This document shows, piece by piece, positions 32,800 to 42,152 of a stretch of DNA of 50,581 nucleotides. Below the pieces are notes generated by a model. That model made no database searches and was not told the origin of the DNA. It was given only the letters and a program-made list of their open reading frames with translations. Position 1 is the first letter of the stretch. Each line of letters begins with the position of its first letter. This DNA is from Bacteroidota bacterium (GTDB lineage: Bacteria > Bacteroidota > Ignavibacteria > Ignavibacteriales > Melioribacteraceae). The stretch covers positions 20,241-70,821 of the forward strand of contig JAKAKD010000015.1 of NCBI GenBank assembly GCA_021824635.1. The letters are read 5' to 3'. Position numbers and translations under genes: made by a program.

Positions 32800-34443
32800 T
32801 TAATTATTTATTAAATCACTTCCTTTCTTCCGTTTAGCGTATAAAATTGATATCACAAGTAGTACCATTCCCAAAAACATGAAAGAAATAATTCTGTAAC
32901 TTGGATCTAAATTTGTTGTGCCGACAAAAAGAATATATAGAACCGTTAATAAAAATGTTAAGAGCGCCATCCACCGGTATTTTTTATTCTTAAGAATAAT
33001 ACTCATTATATAATAGCCGATTGCAACTATCGTCCAAGAGAGCCCGACATAATCTTTAGGAACTATATGATAGAGTGCGTAAGGAAAGATGAAAAACATC
33101 GATCCAAGATAAGATAATCTCATCGCATCAGTTTTGAGATCGAGCCGATGTTTTTGCCAATTTAAAATACGTGCACTTATTAATGCTACAATTCCAAAAC
33201 TTAGAGCAGTTACACCAATTTTTTCTTCCAATACTAAATAGGAAAAAAATATTATTAGATACATTATAAAGTTAGCGACAATTATAATTTTTGAACGAAA
33301 CCAAAGCGCTGTTGCAACCACAATTATACTTTGCCAGCTCAACCAAACAAAATAATCGGGCTTTGGAAAACTATTAACTATTGCAACGCTTAATGCAGTG
33401 TAGCCAAGAATAGCATAGAAGAAAGTGGAATATTTACTTTTTCGTTTTTCATAGTAAATAACAGAAAGAAATAAGAAAACTAGAGAGCCGATCAATTCGG
33501 AGATGGCTGCTGTATCGCTAAATTTAGCAAGAGTAATAATCAATAAAAGGAGAAAACAAAGAAGAGAATTAATTATGGTATTTAAAATTGTAATTACCGA
33601 TTCTCTCTCTCCCCGCTCTCCGGATAAATTGCCGTAAGCAAAAATTAGCGCATAGATCAGAAGAAAATAAACATTAAATAACGGCGAACTCTGCAGCACT
33701 ATTTTATTGCCTGCTATCGGATTACCAATGAACCAAATAAAATGAATAAAATAGACTAGAAGAATGGCGTATGTATAGTACGAATTCCAATTCCGCTTTT
33801 GTTTTAAATAAACTGATAACCCGCTGATAAGAATTAATGTGAAAAAAATTAACCATGCATTATTTCCAATCAATATTGATATAGAAAGCAAAGTAATTCC
33901 GAATGCCGTTAAGTAGGTAGACCTTCTTCTGTACGAAACGGAAAGATGAATTACGGATATTGATATAAGAAATAATAACTCAATTAAATTAGATTCCACA
34001 GCCGGATTAACGGAAAAAAAACGCAAACGCAAGGTTGAGAAGTAAAGAAGAAGTAAACCGCCGCCAAAAATATATTGTGAAATAAATTGAAGCGATTTTT
34101 TCCAATAATTTGATAATAAAAAAAGAATTCCCGCTAAAATAAATCCAACCAGACTTGGAAAAAACGACGGCAAGTTCTGATACGGGAATGTCATTAGAAA
34201 TATTATACCTATCGCTAAAATTACAATTCCAACTTTTGCAAACCAGAATTGTCCAATCTGAGTTTCTAATGAATCCGCACGTTCTGAAATATTCTGAGGC
34301 ATAAGGGAAGGGAATTCGAAAATATCTTCCGAAGAAAAGTTCTCGAGATTGAGTTTTTCTTCAATACGAGAAATTCTTGCTTCCAAATTTTTTAGATATG
34401 GTACTAACTGATTATTAACTTCTTGTTCGGAGGATGAATCCAT
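32800..34443 (-). CDS. Polytopic membrane protein, DUF2339-like
   Basis: 547 residues. A short coiled-coil N-terminus (KNLEARISRIEEKLNLE) precedes roughly 14-16 hydrophobic helices from residue 65 to the end, with hardly any loops. The arrangement of a coiled coil followed by GQFWFAKVGIVILAIGIIFLM is like DUF2339 membrane proteins, whose function is unknown. It ends 29 bases before the octahaem cytochrome gene on the same strand, so it may be the first gene of that operon, but nothing in it suggests redox function. ATG at 34443 follows GGAGG. Confidence 0.65.
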   Translation of the reverse strand: MDSSSEQEVNNQLVPYLKNLEARISRIEEKLNLENFSSEDIFEFPSLMPQNISERADSLETQIGQFWFAKVGIVILAIGIIFLMTFPYQNLPSFFPSLVGFILAGILFLLSNYWKKSLQFISQYIFGGGLLLLYFSTLRLRFFSVNPAVESNLIELLFLISISVIHLSVSYRRRSTYLTAFGITLLSISILIGNNAWLIFFTLILISGLSVYLKQKRNWNSYYTYAILLVYFIHFIWFIGNPIAGNKIVLQSSPLFNVYFLLIYALIFAYGNLSGERGERESVITILNTIINSLLCFLLLLIITLAKFSDTAAISELIGSLVFLFLSVIYYEKRKSKYSTFFYAILGYTALSVAIVNSFPKPDYFVWLSWQSIIVVATALWFRSKIIIVANFIMYLIIFFSYLVLEEKIGVTALSFGIVALISARILNWQKHRLDLKTDAMRLSYLGSMFFIFPYALYHIVPKDYVGLSWTIVAIGYYIMSIILKNKKYRWMALLTFLLTVLYILFVGTTNLDPSYRIISFMFLGMVLLVISILYAKRKKGSDLINN

Positions 34444-34662
34444 TAAGATGCCTCCAAGAATACTTTATATTTTTTTGATTTATTCCTTTCTAAAGGATGA
34501 TAAAATTAGATTCAAGCACAAAAAACAAAAAATAATTATCTCATAATCGGATATCCGCCTACTGAATCCGATTTTAAAATACTCGTATTCTTTTTTGAAT
34601 GCAACAAAATTTTACTTCTGATTTTAGAAAAATTTTATTTTGGCTGGATGAATGAGGAATAA

Positions 34663-34687
34663 GTGAGCCACAATTTGTGTGGCTCAC
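34663..34687 (-). terminator. Hairpin after the Cys/Met-rich secreted protein gene
   Basis: GTGAGCCACA (34663-34672) pairs exactly with TGTGGCTCAC (34678-34687) around a 5-base loop, 12 bases beyond the stop of the minus-strand gene. The following T-content is only moderate. The rest of 34444-34662 shows nothing but AT-rich upstream sequence of the DUF2339-like gene. Confidence 0.6.
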
Positions 34688-34698
34688 AAAAATAATTT

Positions 34699-35427
34699 CT
34701 ACTTCTTCTCAATCTTTTTTTCAACTTCATTTTTTTCGGTCTCTTTATCATTATCATCGTATTTTTTTATGATCATCTTTTTCATTCCTTTGCCAGACAT
34801 ATGTTTCATTTTAGTCATACCTTCACCATTACCACAGCAACAGCATCCATCGCGCATTCCCACTTTCCCGTCCATCTTTTTATTAAAATAAATCACCCGG
34901 TCTTGGGATTTGTCATCACCATCATTAAGAGTGACAGTGATGTGTTTCATTCCATTTTCATCTTTTAGAAACTTTTCGGCTTCTTCTCCTTCGTATGTTT
35001 TCGTCTCTTCCTTACCGTCTATTGTTGTTGTAATTGTAACAACTTTTTTCCCATCCTTATCTTCCACATTGATCTTCTTAGTAACGTTCCCGCTTTTTAT
35101 ATCAGAATCATCTCCTTTATTTTTTGATCTGAAGACAAAAACTTTACCGTTACCTTCTTTTACTTGCTTAAGATCCCCTTCAGAAATAATTTTAATTCTT
35201 TTTTCAGACCTCATTTGATCTGCAAGCTTTTGAGCTTCTTTCCCCTCAAACACAACATCTTTACCATCAACTTTTACTGTAATTTTTTCTACTTTTCCAT
35301 TGAGCTGATCGAGTTTTGACTTGGATTCTTCTTTCTCCTGAGCAAACAGTGAGAGCGAAAAAAATCCCATCAGCACAAGAACCATAATTGCTAAAGATTT
35401 CGATTTGTTTGTCTGAAATACAATCAT
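34699..35427 (-). CDS. Secreted charged protein with Cys/Met-rich tail
   Basis: 242 residues from ATG 35427, behind GGAGAAG. A signal peptide (residues 1 to about 29, ending SLSLFAQ) shows export. The mature part repeats short elements such as KVDGKDVVFEGKEAQKLADQM and TIDGKEETKTYEGEEAEKFLKDE, suggesting two copies of one beta-rich motif. Near residue 190 lies DGCCCCGNGEGMTKMKHMSGKGMKKM, a four-Cys run followed by five Met and one His, a plausible metal-binding site, and then a Lys/Glu tail. I know no family for it. It is divergent from a two-component system, so it may be its target or its sensor partner. Confidence 0.7.
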   Translation of the reverse strand: MIVFQTNKSKSLAIMVLVLMGFFSLSLFAQEKEESKSKLDQLNGKVEKITVKVDGKDVVFEGKEAQKLADQMRSEKRIKIISEGDLKQVKEGNGKVFVFRSKNKGDDSDIKSGNVTKKINVEDKDGKKVVTITTTIDGKEETKTYEGEEAEKFLKDENGMKHITVTLNDGDDKSQDRVIYFNKKMDGKVGMRDGCCCCGNGEGMTKMKHMSGKGMKKMIIKKYDDNDKETEKNEVEKKIEKK

Positions 35428-35497
35428 AACACTTCTCCTTTTTATATTTGAAGATACATACTCATACATCTCAAAATCATAAAGAGGTCCAAAATAT

Positions 35498-35515
35498 TTG
35501 TTAAAAATTGTTAAA
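35498..35515. promoter_or_regulatory. Tandem TTGTTAAA repeat, operator candidate
   Basis: TTGTTAAA occurs at 35498-35505 and again at 35508-35515, a 10-base period. Tandem sites one helical turn apart are the usual target of OmpR-family regulators (compare the CpxR box, GTAAA-N5-GTAAA). It lies between the divergent secreted-protein gene and the kinase-regulator pair. Confidence 0.45.
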
Positions 35516-35554
35516 GGTAAGAATTAAGTCGAAGATTAAGCTAAATTTAGATAT

Positions 35555-37129
35555 ATGAAAGAACGAAAAATAAAAATTATTGTCGCTTTGATGACCGCGG
35601 CGGTTATCGGCTTAATTGCAGTTCAAATGTATTGGATTTCCAATTTGATTCAGGTTGAAAGGGAACGCTTTCGCAGAAATGCTTTTCATTCCCTTTTAAG
35701 AGTGGTTGATCAGATAGAGAAAGAAGAGGCGGCAAAAACAGTTTTTGCAAATATTTTACAAAAATCCCAAACCGATGTTTCTGTTAAAAGTAAAAATAAA
35801 GCAAGGCAAAAAGAATTTGGAATTTTTGTTGGAGATAGTTCATCTAAATCTAAGATGGTAAAAATATTCAGCGACGAGGCGCCTTACAAAATCAATCCCA
35901 AAAATGATTTTGACTCAACAAAAAAAGGAGTTCAATTAAGAGTATTTGCGTATTCTCCCGACAGTAGAGCAAATATACCGCGGTATGTATGGCGTTCGGA
36001 TTTTGATACTATTGTAAAGAACAGACAATCTCTCATTCAAAGAGTTATTACAGAAATGGTTGAGGTTAATTCTCAAAAGAAAATTGAAGACCGTATTTCA
36101 ACCAAACAATTAGATAAACTTCTTACTCAGGAATTTAAAAGTCGTCTTTTCACCGGCGACTTTTATTTTGGCGTATATAAAACTAATACCAACAGTTTTA
36201 CATTATTAAAAAAGGGTGCGGATACTACTGAAATTAGAAAATCGAGACTAAGAACACTTCTGTTTCCAGCCGAAATGTTTCTTGATAGAAATGAATTAGT
36301 TGTTTATTTCCCGGATGAGCAGAAACATGTTTTAAGTTCCATAACCGGTATGATGAGTTTATCGGTTGGACTAATTTTAGTAATTGTTGTCGTCTTTTTT
36401 AAGACAGTACAAATGTTTATTCGCCAGAAGAAAATAACCCAAGTAAAAAATGATTTGATAAACAATATCACACACGAATTCAAGACGCCTATTTCAACCA
36501 TTTCCATTGCATGTGAAGCATTAAATGAGCCAACACTTATCAGCGAAAAAGATTCGGTAATGCGTTATTCAAAAATTATTAAAGAAGAAAACGACCGATT
36601 GAAAATAATGGTAGAAACTCTTCTGAATACAGCGGCAATGGAAAAAAGCGAATTCAATTTATCAAAAGAAGAAGTTGATTTGCACGAATTAATCCGCTCT
36701 GCAGCATTGATGTATGATGAAGCCATAAAACTCAAAGAAGGAAGAATAAATTTTGAATTGAACGCTAACCCATCAATAATAGATTGCGATGATTTTCATG
36801 TAACAAATATTATTGCCAACCTGGTGGATAATGCTATTAAATATAACGAACGAACCCCTGAGATAACTATCACTACTAAAAACGTAAATAAATCCGTTGC
36901 TGTAATAGTTAAAGATAATGGAATTGGAATTCCTAAAGAATTTCAGGAAAAGATTTTCGAAACGTTTTACCGCGTGGCAAGCGGCAATGTACAAAACGTG
37001 CGCGGATTTGGAATTGGTTTAAGCTATGCAAAAAAAATAATCGAAGCACATAATGGTAAAATTTCTGTGACGAGCGAGGATGGGAAAGGAAGCCAATTTG
37101 AATTTATACTTCCAATTGCTGGCGAATAA
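35555..37129 (+). CDS. Sensor histidine kinase with periplasmic domain
   Basis: 524 residues. Helix one (about 7-28) and helix two (about 265-285) bracket a periplasmic domain of about 230 residues with no family I recognise. The kinase core has His307 in [16 protein letters not shown], an N-box around [18 protein letters not shown] and [19 protein letters not shown]. It pairs with the OmpR-type regulator whose start overlaps its stop by one base (TAATG). The layout is that of Cpx-like envelope-stress or metal sensors; the neighbouring secreted Cys/Met-rich protein would fit but the signal is unproven. Confidence 0.93.
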   Translation: MKERKIKIIVALMTAAVIGLIAVQMYWISNLIQVERERFRRNAFHSLLRVVDQIEKEEAAKTVFANILQKSQTDVSVKSKNKARQKEFGIFVGDSSSKSKMVKIFSDEAPYKINPKNDFDSTKKGVQLRVFAYSPDSRANIPRYVWRSDFDTIVKNRQSLIQRVITEMVEVNSQKKIEDRISTKQLDKLLTQEFKSRLFTGDFYFGVYKTNTNSFTLLKKGADTTEIRKSRLRTLLFPAEMFLDRNELVVYFPDEQKHVLSSITGMMSLSVGLILVIVVVFFKTVQMFIRQKKITQVKNDLINNITHEFKTPISTISIACEALNEPTLISEKDSVMRYSKIIKEENDRLKIMVETLLNTAAMEKSEFNLSKEEVDLHELIRSAALMYDEAIKLKEGRINFELNANPSIIDCDDFHVTNIIANLVDNAIKYNERTPEITITTKNVNKSVAVIVKDNGIGIPKEFQEKIFETFYRVASGNVQNVRGFGIGLSYAKKIIEAHNGKISVTSEDGKGSQFEFILPIAGE

Positions 37130-37815
37130 TGAAAAATAAAATACTTTTAGTAGAAGATGATTCTAATCTGGGAATGTTGCTGCGTGAATTTCTTTCCGTT
37201 AAAGGATTTGAAGTAACTCAAGCTCTAAACGGCGAAGAAGGATTCAATCATTTCAAGGCAAATAAGTTCGATCTTTGTCTGATTGATGTTATGATGCCGA
37301 GGATGGACGGCTTCTCTCTGGCTAAAAAAATCCGCATGATTGATAAGCAAACACCATTTCTTTTCGTAACCGCAAAATCGCTGCTCGATGATAAGATAGA
37401 AGGTTTCAAGATAGGCGCCGACGATTATGTGACAAAACCTTTCAGCATGGAAGAGCTTATAATGCGAATGAATGCAATTATGAAACGCACCAAAAATGTT
37501 CAGCATGAAGATGACAGAAATGAATTTAAAATCGGTGATTATAGTTTTGATTACAATAAAAGAGTTTTATATCACGGCAGCAATGAACAAAGACTTACAC
37601 AAAAGGAATGTGATCTGCTTAGACTGCTCTGTATAAACAAGAATAAAATTTTGGAACGGTCTGAAGCCCTGATTAGAATTTGGAAAGATGAGAGCTATTT
37701 TACAGGCAGAAGTATGGATGTGTACATAACAAAACTCCGGAACTATCTTAAGCTGGATAAATCAATCGAAATTATAAATGTTCACGGAAGCGGCTTCAAA
37801 CTTATCAGCAAATAA
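37129..37815 (+). CDS. OmpR/PhoB-family response regulator
   Basis: 228 residues. Receiver domain 1-120 with Asp10/Asp11 and phospho-acceptor Asp53 (LCLIDVMMPRMDG), Thr in FVTAKS and Lys in VTKPFS. A winged-helix DNA-binding domain follows (about 135-226), with LTQKECDLLRLLCIN and RSMDVYITKLRNYL. It is co-transcribed with the kinase upstream and probably binds the TTGTTAAA tandem repeat at 35498. Its stop codon directly touches that of the convergent MATE-like gene with no base between. Confidence 0.95.
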   Translation: MKNKILLVEDDSNLGMLLREFLSVKGFEVTQALNGEEGFNHFKANKFDLCLIDVMMPRMDGFSLAKKIRMIDKQTPFLFVTAKSLLDDKIEGFKIGADDYVTKPFSMEELIMRMNAIMKRTKNVQHEDDRNEFKIGDYSFDYNKRVLYHGSNEQRLTQKECDLLRLLCINKNKILERSEALIRIWKDESYFTGRSMDVYITKLRNYLKLDKSIEIINVHGSGFKLISK

Positions 37816-39123
37816 CTATTCTTTACTTTTATCAAGCGCCATCTTAAAAGGTCGAATCAAATAAATAATCGCCGCTATTCTTCCCAACGTGTAAGCAATA
37901 ATTGCCGCAATAACACCAATCATAGAGAAAAATTTAATAGTAATAATTAAGGTCATTATTATGCCAACTACCTCAATTATAGTTGCGTATGTAATTGGAT
38001 TGGTTTTTCTAAAGTAAACAAGAATTGCTCTTTGAAGATTTATCAAAACAGTTGTAGCGGGAAAGATTGTGTAAAGCATCAGAGGAAATTTTGAAAATTC
38101 CGACAACTGAACGGATAACCCAGCAACTTTTTGAAACCAAATGTCTGAGAGCGGCGTAAAGGAGATTAGACCCAAACCAATTACAACTGCAATTCCAAGA
38201 ACAAATGCAAAGCTTCTAAGTTTATAATAACTTCTATTCTCTCCCATCAGCGCAATGCCGACTTCCTGAAAAGACAAACCGAAACTCCTAAAGAAAAAAA
38301 CGAGAGAATTCAATACAGGTAGAACTGCTAACGATTCCAATGCTCTGCTACTCTGCCCCATTGAAAAGATTACGATCGGCTGAATTCCAAGTGAGATGAA
38401 GGAAGTAAGAGCCAGCGGATAATAAAACTTTACAATTTCTTTATAAGAAAGATTTGTTGATGAATCATTAGTGAGATTTAGTTTTACATTCTTAATAAAT
38501 TTGTTTGCCATTATTCTGCTTGCAAGAGCTTCCATTACAACTCCAGCAGAAAGAGCCGAGGCACCAATTACAACTCCATCTAGTTTAGAGAATGGTATTA
38601 ACATTACCGCAACAAAAAACATTGAAGACATTCTGATAATAGTACCGTAGGCGACGCGGCGTGTCGCATTGCCGCTAATCATTATTCCTTGGTAAAATCT
38701 TCTATATCCTATTGCTGCCGGCCAAGGAATTAGTAAGATGACTGCTTTATGCGTCAGCATTGCTACTTCCGGCGGAAGATTCATTAATTCAATTGTAAAA
38801 AAATAAAAAACCGAAGGAATTATTAAAATTATAATGAAAAGCGTAATCAAAAGATTTACTGAATAAACAAAATTCCTTAGCTTGTAGAAAGAATATTCAT
38901 TACGAACTAACGCTACCGAGGCGCTCATCATCATGATAACAGGAGACTCAATGATTAAAGCAAAGGCGAAAGCCACTCCGTAAGCCGCAAGATTATATTC
39001 GGGGTTTGACATACGCGCTATTAACGCTGTTAGAAACGGACCTTCCACAGACATCATCAGCCAAGTTGCTGAAAGTGGAATCCAAAATTTTAGAATTTTT
39101 TTGTGAGAAAGAGATTCGTTCAT
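37816..39123 (-). CDS. MATE-like polytopic transporter
   Basis: 435 residues with about twelve transmembrane helices. The first segment ILKFWIPLSATWLMMSVEGPFLTALIARM and the internal repetition (second half from KEIVKFYYPLALTSFISLGIQPIVI) match the two-lobed MATE/MOP fold; it could also belong to the Ank-like branch of the superfamily. It probably exports organic ions or drugs by cation antiport; substrate unknown. Its ATG overlaps the TrpF-like stop by one base, so it is the third gene of a GNAT-TrpF-MATE operon. Confidence 0.7.
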   Translation of the reverse strand: MNESLSHKKILKFWIPLSATWLMMSVEGPFLTALIARMSNPEYNLAAYGVAFAFALIIESPVIMMMSASVALVRNEYSFYKLRNFVYSVNLLITLFIIILIIPSVFYFFTIELMNLPPEVAMLTHKAVILLIPWPAAIGYRRFYQGIMISGNATRRVAYGTIIRMSSMFFVAVMLIPFSKLDGVVIGASALSAGVVMEALASRIMANKFIKNVKLNLTNDSSTNLSYKEIVKFYYPLALTSFISLGIQPIVIFSMGQSSRALESLAVLPVLNSLVFFFRSFGLSFQEVGIALMGENRSYYKLRSFAFVLGIAVVIGLGLISFTPLSDIWFQKVAGLSVQLSEFSKFPLMLYTIFPATTVLINLQRAILVYFRKTNPITYATIIEVVGIIMTLIITIKFFSMIGVIAAIIAYTLGRIAAIIYLIRPFKMALDKSKE

Positions 39124-39776
39124 TATTGCACAGTGTTTAAATTTGCAAAAAATGATTTCACTTTCCGCTCATCTAATTTTCCATTAGTTCGAACACCCGA
39201 GCAAATATCCACACCGAATGGTTTTACATGCTGAACTGCATCTGCAACGTTTTCTGCATTTAATCCGCCCGCCAAGAAAACGGGAACTTTAACTGATTCA
39301 ACTATTTTCCTGCTTATAGTCCAATCGTGAGTCCTTCCTGTTCCGCCTAATTCTTTTACGGCTAGTTTTTGATTCCCGGAATCAAGAAGCAACGCATCAA
39401 CATTTTTTGAAACTTCAATAGCTTCATCAAGCGCTTCTTCTCCGGTAATGTGAATCACTTGAACAATTTTTATTCCCGGTAAAGCTTTCTTTAATTGATT
39501 GTAGTTTCCTTGAACTATATTATCGCAGATTTGAACCGTGTTTGTTTTACATCTACGCTGTTGTTCTATAATTTCTTCTACTGATTGTTTGCTTGTAAGA
39601 AGAAATGTTGCAATGCCCGGAGGTATTTTTTTTGCTATTTCTTCAATCAATTCTTCTGAAATTACACCCGGTCCGCTGGGCATTGTGGAAACTAAGCCAA
39701 GCGCCGAGGCACCATATTTTATTGCAAGTTGAGCTTCTTCAATTGAAGAGATACAACAAATTTTCACGCGTGTCAT
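39123..39776 (-). CDS. Phosphoribosylanthranilate isomerase-like protein (TrpF family)
   Basis: 217 residues, a complete TIM barrel of the TrpF family. The general-base Cys is in VKICCISSIEEA (canonical KICGI has Gly where this has Cys), the general-acid Asp in DALLLDSG, followed by GGTGRTHDW and the phosphate-binding AGGLNAENV and GVDICSGVRTNG. The catalytic pair is intact, so isomerase activity is possible. However, no other trp gene is near, and the N-terminal KICCIS and MPSGPGVIS features belong to a distinct TrpF-like clade as I recall. Coupled by overlaps of 4 and 1 bases to the acetyltransferase and MATE genes. Confidence 0.82.
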   Translation of the reverse strand: MTRVKICCISSIEEAQLAIKYGASALGLVSTMPSGPGVISEELIEEIAKKIPPGIATFLLTSKQSVEEIIEQQRRCKTNTVQICDNIVQGNYNQLKKALPGIKIVQVIHITGEEALDEAIEVSKNVDALLLDSGNQKLAVKELGGTGRTHDWTISRKIVESVKVPVFLAGGLNAENVADAVQHVKPFGVDICSGVRTNGKLDERKVKSFFANLNTVQ

Positions 39777-40336
39777 TTATTATATTCTTCTCTTATGATG
39801 GAATAGAATCTCATGCTGGTAAATTTGTTTTTGATTAAGATTTTTTGACGCAATGTTCCTTCATATTTCATTCCGGCTTTCTCCATGACACGGTAAGACG
39901 CTATATTGTCTTCATCGCAATGAGCCTCTATACGGTTTGCGTTTAACTGTTCGAATCCAAATTCAATTACAGCTTTAACGGCTTCAGTAGTCAATCCTTT
40001 ATTCCAATAATTTTTTGATATAACATAACCAATATCAATACAGCGATCTGCTTTGTCCCAATTACGTATAGCAATTGTGCCAATCAATTTTTTATTCTCT
40101 TTTATTTCAATCCCCAGAACAATGGAATTAAATTTCTTAAACTCCTCTTCAACAAGATTAATAAACGCAAGAGTGTCTTCGGTTGTTTTGTGGGGCTCCC
40201 ATGGTAAGAATTCCGGCACTTCATGATTAGAAGCATATTCGAAAATATCGCTAACATCATCTAAAGTTAACTTGCGCAGAATTAATCGCCCGGTTTCAAT
40301 TTTCGGAAATTCAGCAAGTTGTTTTGTACCAATCAT
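39773..40336 (-). CDS. GNAT acetyltransferase, RimJ/RimL-like
   Basis: 187 residues. The RimJ/RimL-type GNAT fold is shown by TGRLILRKLTLDD near residue 15, the acceptor loop GTIAIRNWDKADRCIDIGYVI, the acetyl-CoA binding region KNYWNKGLTTEAVKAVIEFGFEQLNANRIEAHCDEDNIAS and RVMEKAGMKYEGTLRQ. Such enzymes acetylate protein N-termini or small amines; the target is unknown. First gene of the GNAT-TrpF-MATE operon; ATG at 40336. Confidence 0.9.
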   Translation of the reverse strand: MIGTKQLAEFPKIETGRLILRKLTLDDVSDIFEYASNHEVPEFLPWEPHKTTEDTLAFINLVEEEFKKFNSIVLGIEIKENKKLIGTIAIRNWDKADRCIDIGYVISKNYWNKGLTTEAVKAVIEFGFEQLNANRIEAHCDEDNIASYRVMEKAGMKYEGTLRQKILIKNKFTSMRFYSIIREEYNK

Positions 40337-40435
40337 AATTTGGACCGAATATTTATGAAAATTTTAGTTAGATTTATTCCGGAAGAATTTAAGTGCAATT
40401 TACTACTTATGAGTTAAATATTTCAGAGGAAGAAA

Positions 40436-40651
40436 ATGATATCAAAAGAGCTTTTAGATATTCTTTGCTGCCCCGAAACAAAGGCAGATCTTGTTTTAGA
40501 CGGTAATTTTCTTGTATCAACAGATAAAACAACGCGGCGGCGTTACCGCATCGAGGATGATATTCCTATAATGCTTATTGATGAATCCGAACAACTTGAC
40601 GTTGCTACTTGGAAAGCTATAATGACTAAACACGGTAAATTAACAGAATGA
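40436..40651 (+). CDS. Trm112 family small protein
   Basis: 71 residues, one Trm112-like domain: ELLDILCCPETKADLVLDG at the start and RRRYRIEDDIPIMLIDES in the middle. The canonical bacterial form has CP..K at the start and sometimes a second zinc-ligand pair, which is missing here, so zinc binding is doubtful. In archaea and eukaryotes Trm112 activates methyltransferases; the bacterial role is open. ATG at 40436 follows GAGGAAG. It opens the operon with the FAD oxidase (6 bases later), TPR protein and clpX. Confidence 0.85.
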   Translation: MISKELLDILCCPETKADLVLDGNFLVSTDKTTRRRYRIEDDIPIMLIDESEQLDVATWKAIMTKHGKLTE

Positions 40652-40657
40652 TTTTAG

Positions 40658-42151
40658 ATGATTATTAAGAACGATCCCGAACAAATTCAAAACTATCTTT
40701 TCGACGCATCCAATTATAAAGGTTTTGCCGAGTCTGTCTACATTCCGGAAACCGAAGAAGAGATTGTTCAACTCTTAAAAAATTTCAACAAGGATAAAAT
40801 AAAAGTAACCGTTACAGGCAACGGCACCGGACTGACCGGAGCTCGTGTACCCGAAGGCGGTGTTGTAATTTCTCTTGAAAAGCTGAATCAAGTTATCAAG
40901 TTGGACTCTAAAGAGAAATATATTATAGTACAACCGGCAGTTATATTAAACGATCTGCAAAATTTTGTTGAATCTAAAAATCTATTTTATCCGCCCGACC
41001 CTACAGAGAGAAACTGTTTCATAGGCGCAACCGTAGCAACAAATGCCTCCGGTGCTCGAACTTTTAAGTATGGCGCGACAAGAAATTTCATTCTGGGATT
41101 AAGAATTATTTTGCCTGACGGAGAAATAATTTCAATTGAACGGGGCAAACATTTTGCATCTCAACTAAAAGCTTTGCTTAAAACAGAAAGCGGTAAAGAA
41201 ATTTCTTTTTCACTGCCACGCTACAAAATGCCCAAGACCAAGAATGCCTCCGGATATTTTTGCGAAGAAAATATGGACTTAATAGATTTATTTATCGGCT
41301 CGGAAGGAACATTGGGAATTATAACTGAAATTAAATTGAAGTTGATTGAAATTCCTAAAAATGTTTTATCGTGTATAGCTTTTTTTTCAAATGAATTAGA
41401 TGCGTTAAAATTTATAGACGTTGCCCGGTCAATATCTCTTCAGAATTTCATACAGCCGTTAATTACAAAAAATCCTTTAAATGCTCGCGCACTTGAATTT
41501 TTTGATGTAAACGCTCTAAATTTTTTACGGTCGGATTATCCAAACATCCCCGATAACTCACAAGCCGCAATCTGGTTTGAACAAGATTTTGATAAAGATG
41601 AAGATATTGTAATGAATAATTGGATAGAACTTCTGAAAGAACATAATTGTGATGAAGAATTAGTCTGGCTTGCATTAGACAAAAATGAGCAGGAGAAATT
41701 TCACGCGTTCCGTCATGCAATTTCATGGAAAGTGAATGAGTTCATAACTTTACGCAATTTGAAAAAAGTCGGAACGGATACTGCGGTTCCGGTCAATCAA
41801 TTCAATCTTTTTTACAATTGGATGAAAAAGAAGGTAAAACAAGCAAATCTCAACTATGTAATTTACGGTCACTTTGGCAATTGCCATCCGCATCTTAATA
41901 TGTTACCAAAAGATGATGACGAGTATCGGAAGGCAAAAGAAATTTACGCAAGTATTTGCGAAGAAGCGGTCCGCCTTGGGGGAACAATTTCCGCCGAGCA
42001 TGGTATAGGCAAATTGAAACGTGATTATTTATTAAAGATGTACGGAGAAGGCGTTATCAAAGAAATGGCACAACTGAAACTCATTTTTGATTCTAATAAA
42101 ATTTTAAACATCGGGAACATTTTTGATGAGAAGTTTTTAGGCACTGCTTAA
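40658..42151 (+). CDS. FAD-linked oxidase, GlcD/D-lactate dehydrogenase type
   Basis: 497 residues. The FAD-binding PCMH domain (about 20-230) has GNGTGLTGARVPEGGVV, NCFIGATVATNASGAR, KYGATRNFILG and GSEGTLGIITEI. The FAD-oxidase C-domain has VIYGHFGNCHPHLNML and GGTISAEHGIGKLKRDYLLKMYG, which contain the substrate-site His and Arg/Lys. It oxidises a 2-hydroxy acid such as D-lactate or glycolate and passes electrons to quinone or a partner subunit. No C-terminal Fe-S domain is fused and no GlcE/GlcF gene follows. ATG 40658. Confidence 0.9.
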   Translation: MIIKNDPEQIQNYLFDASNYKGFAESVYIPETEEEIVQLLKNFNKDKIKVTVTGNGTGLTGARVPEGGVVISLEKLNQVIKLDSKEKYIIVQPAVILNDLQNFVESKNLFYPPDPTERNCFIGATVATNASGARTFKYGATRNFILGLRIILPDGEIISIERGKHFASQLKALLKTESGKEISFSLPRYKMPKTKNASGYFCEENMDLIDLFIGSEGTLGIITEIKLKLIEIPKNVLSCIAFFSNELDALKFIDVARSISLQNFIQPLITKNPLNARALEFFDVNALNFLRSDYPNIPDNSQAAIWFEQDFDKDEDIVMNNWIELLKEHNCDEELVWLALDKNEQEKFHAFRHAISWKVNEFITLRNLKKVGTDTAVPVNQFNLFYNWMKKKVKQANLNYVIYGHFGNCHPHLNMLPKDDDEYRKAKEIYASICEEAVRLGGTISAEHGIGKLKRDYLLKMYGEGVIKEMAQLKLIFDSNKILNIGNIFDEKFLGTA

Positions 42152-42152
42152 T

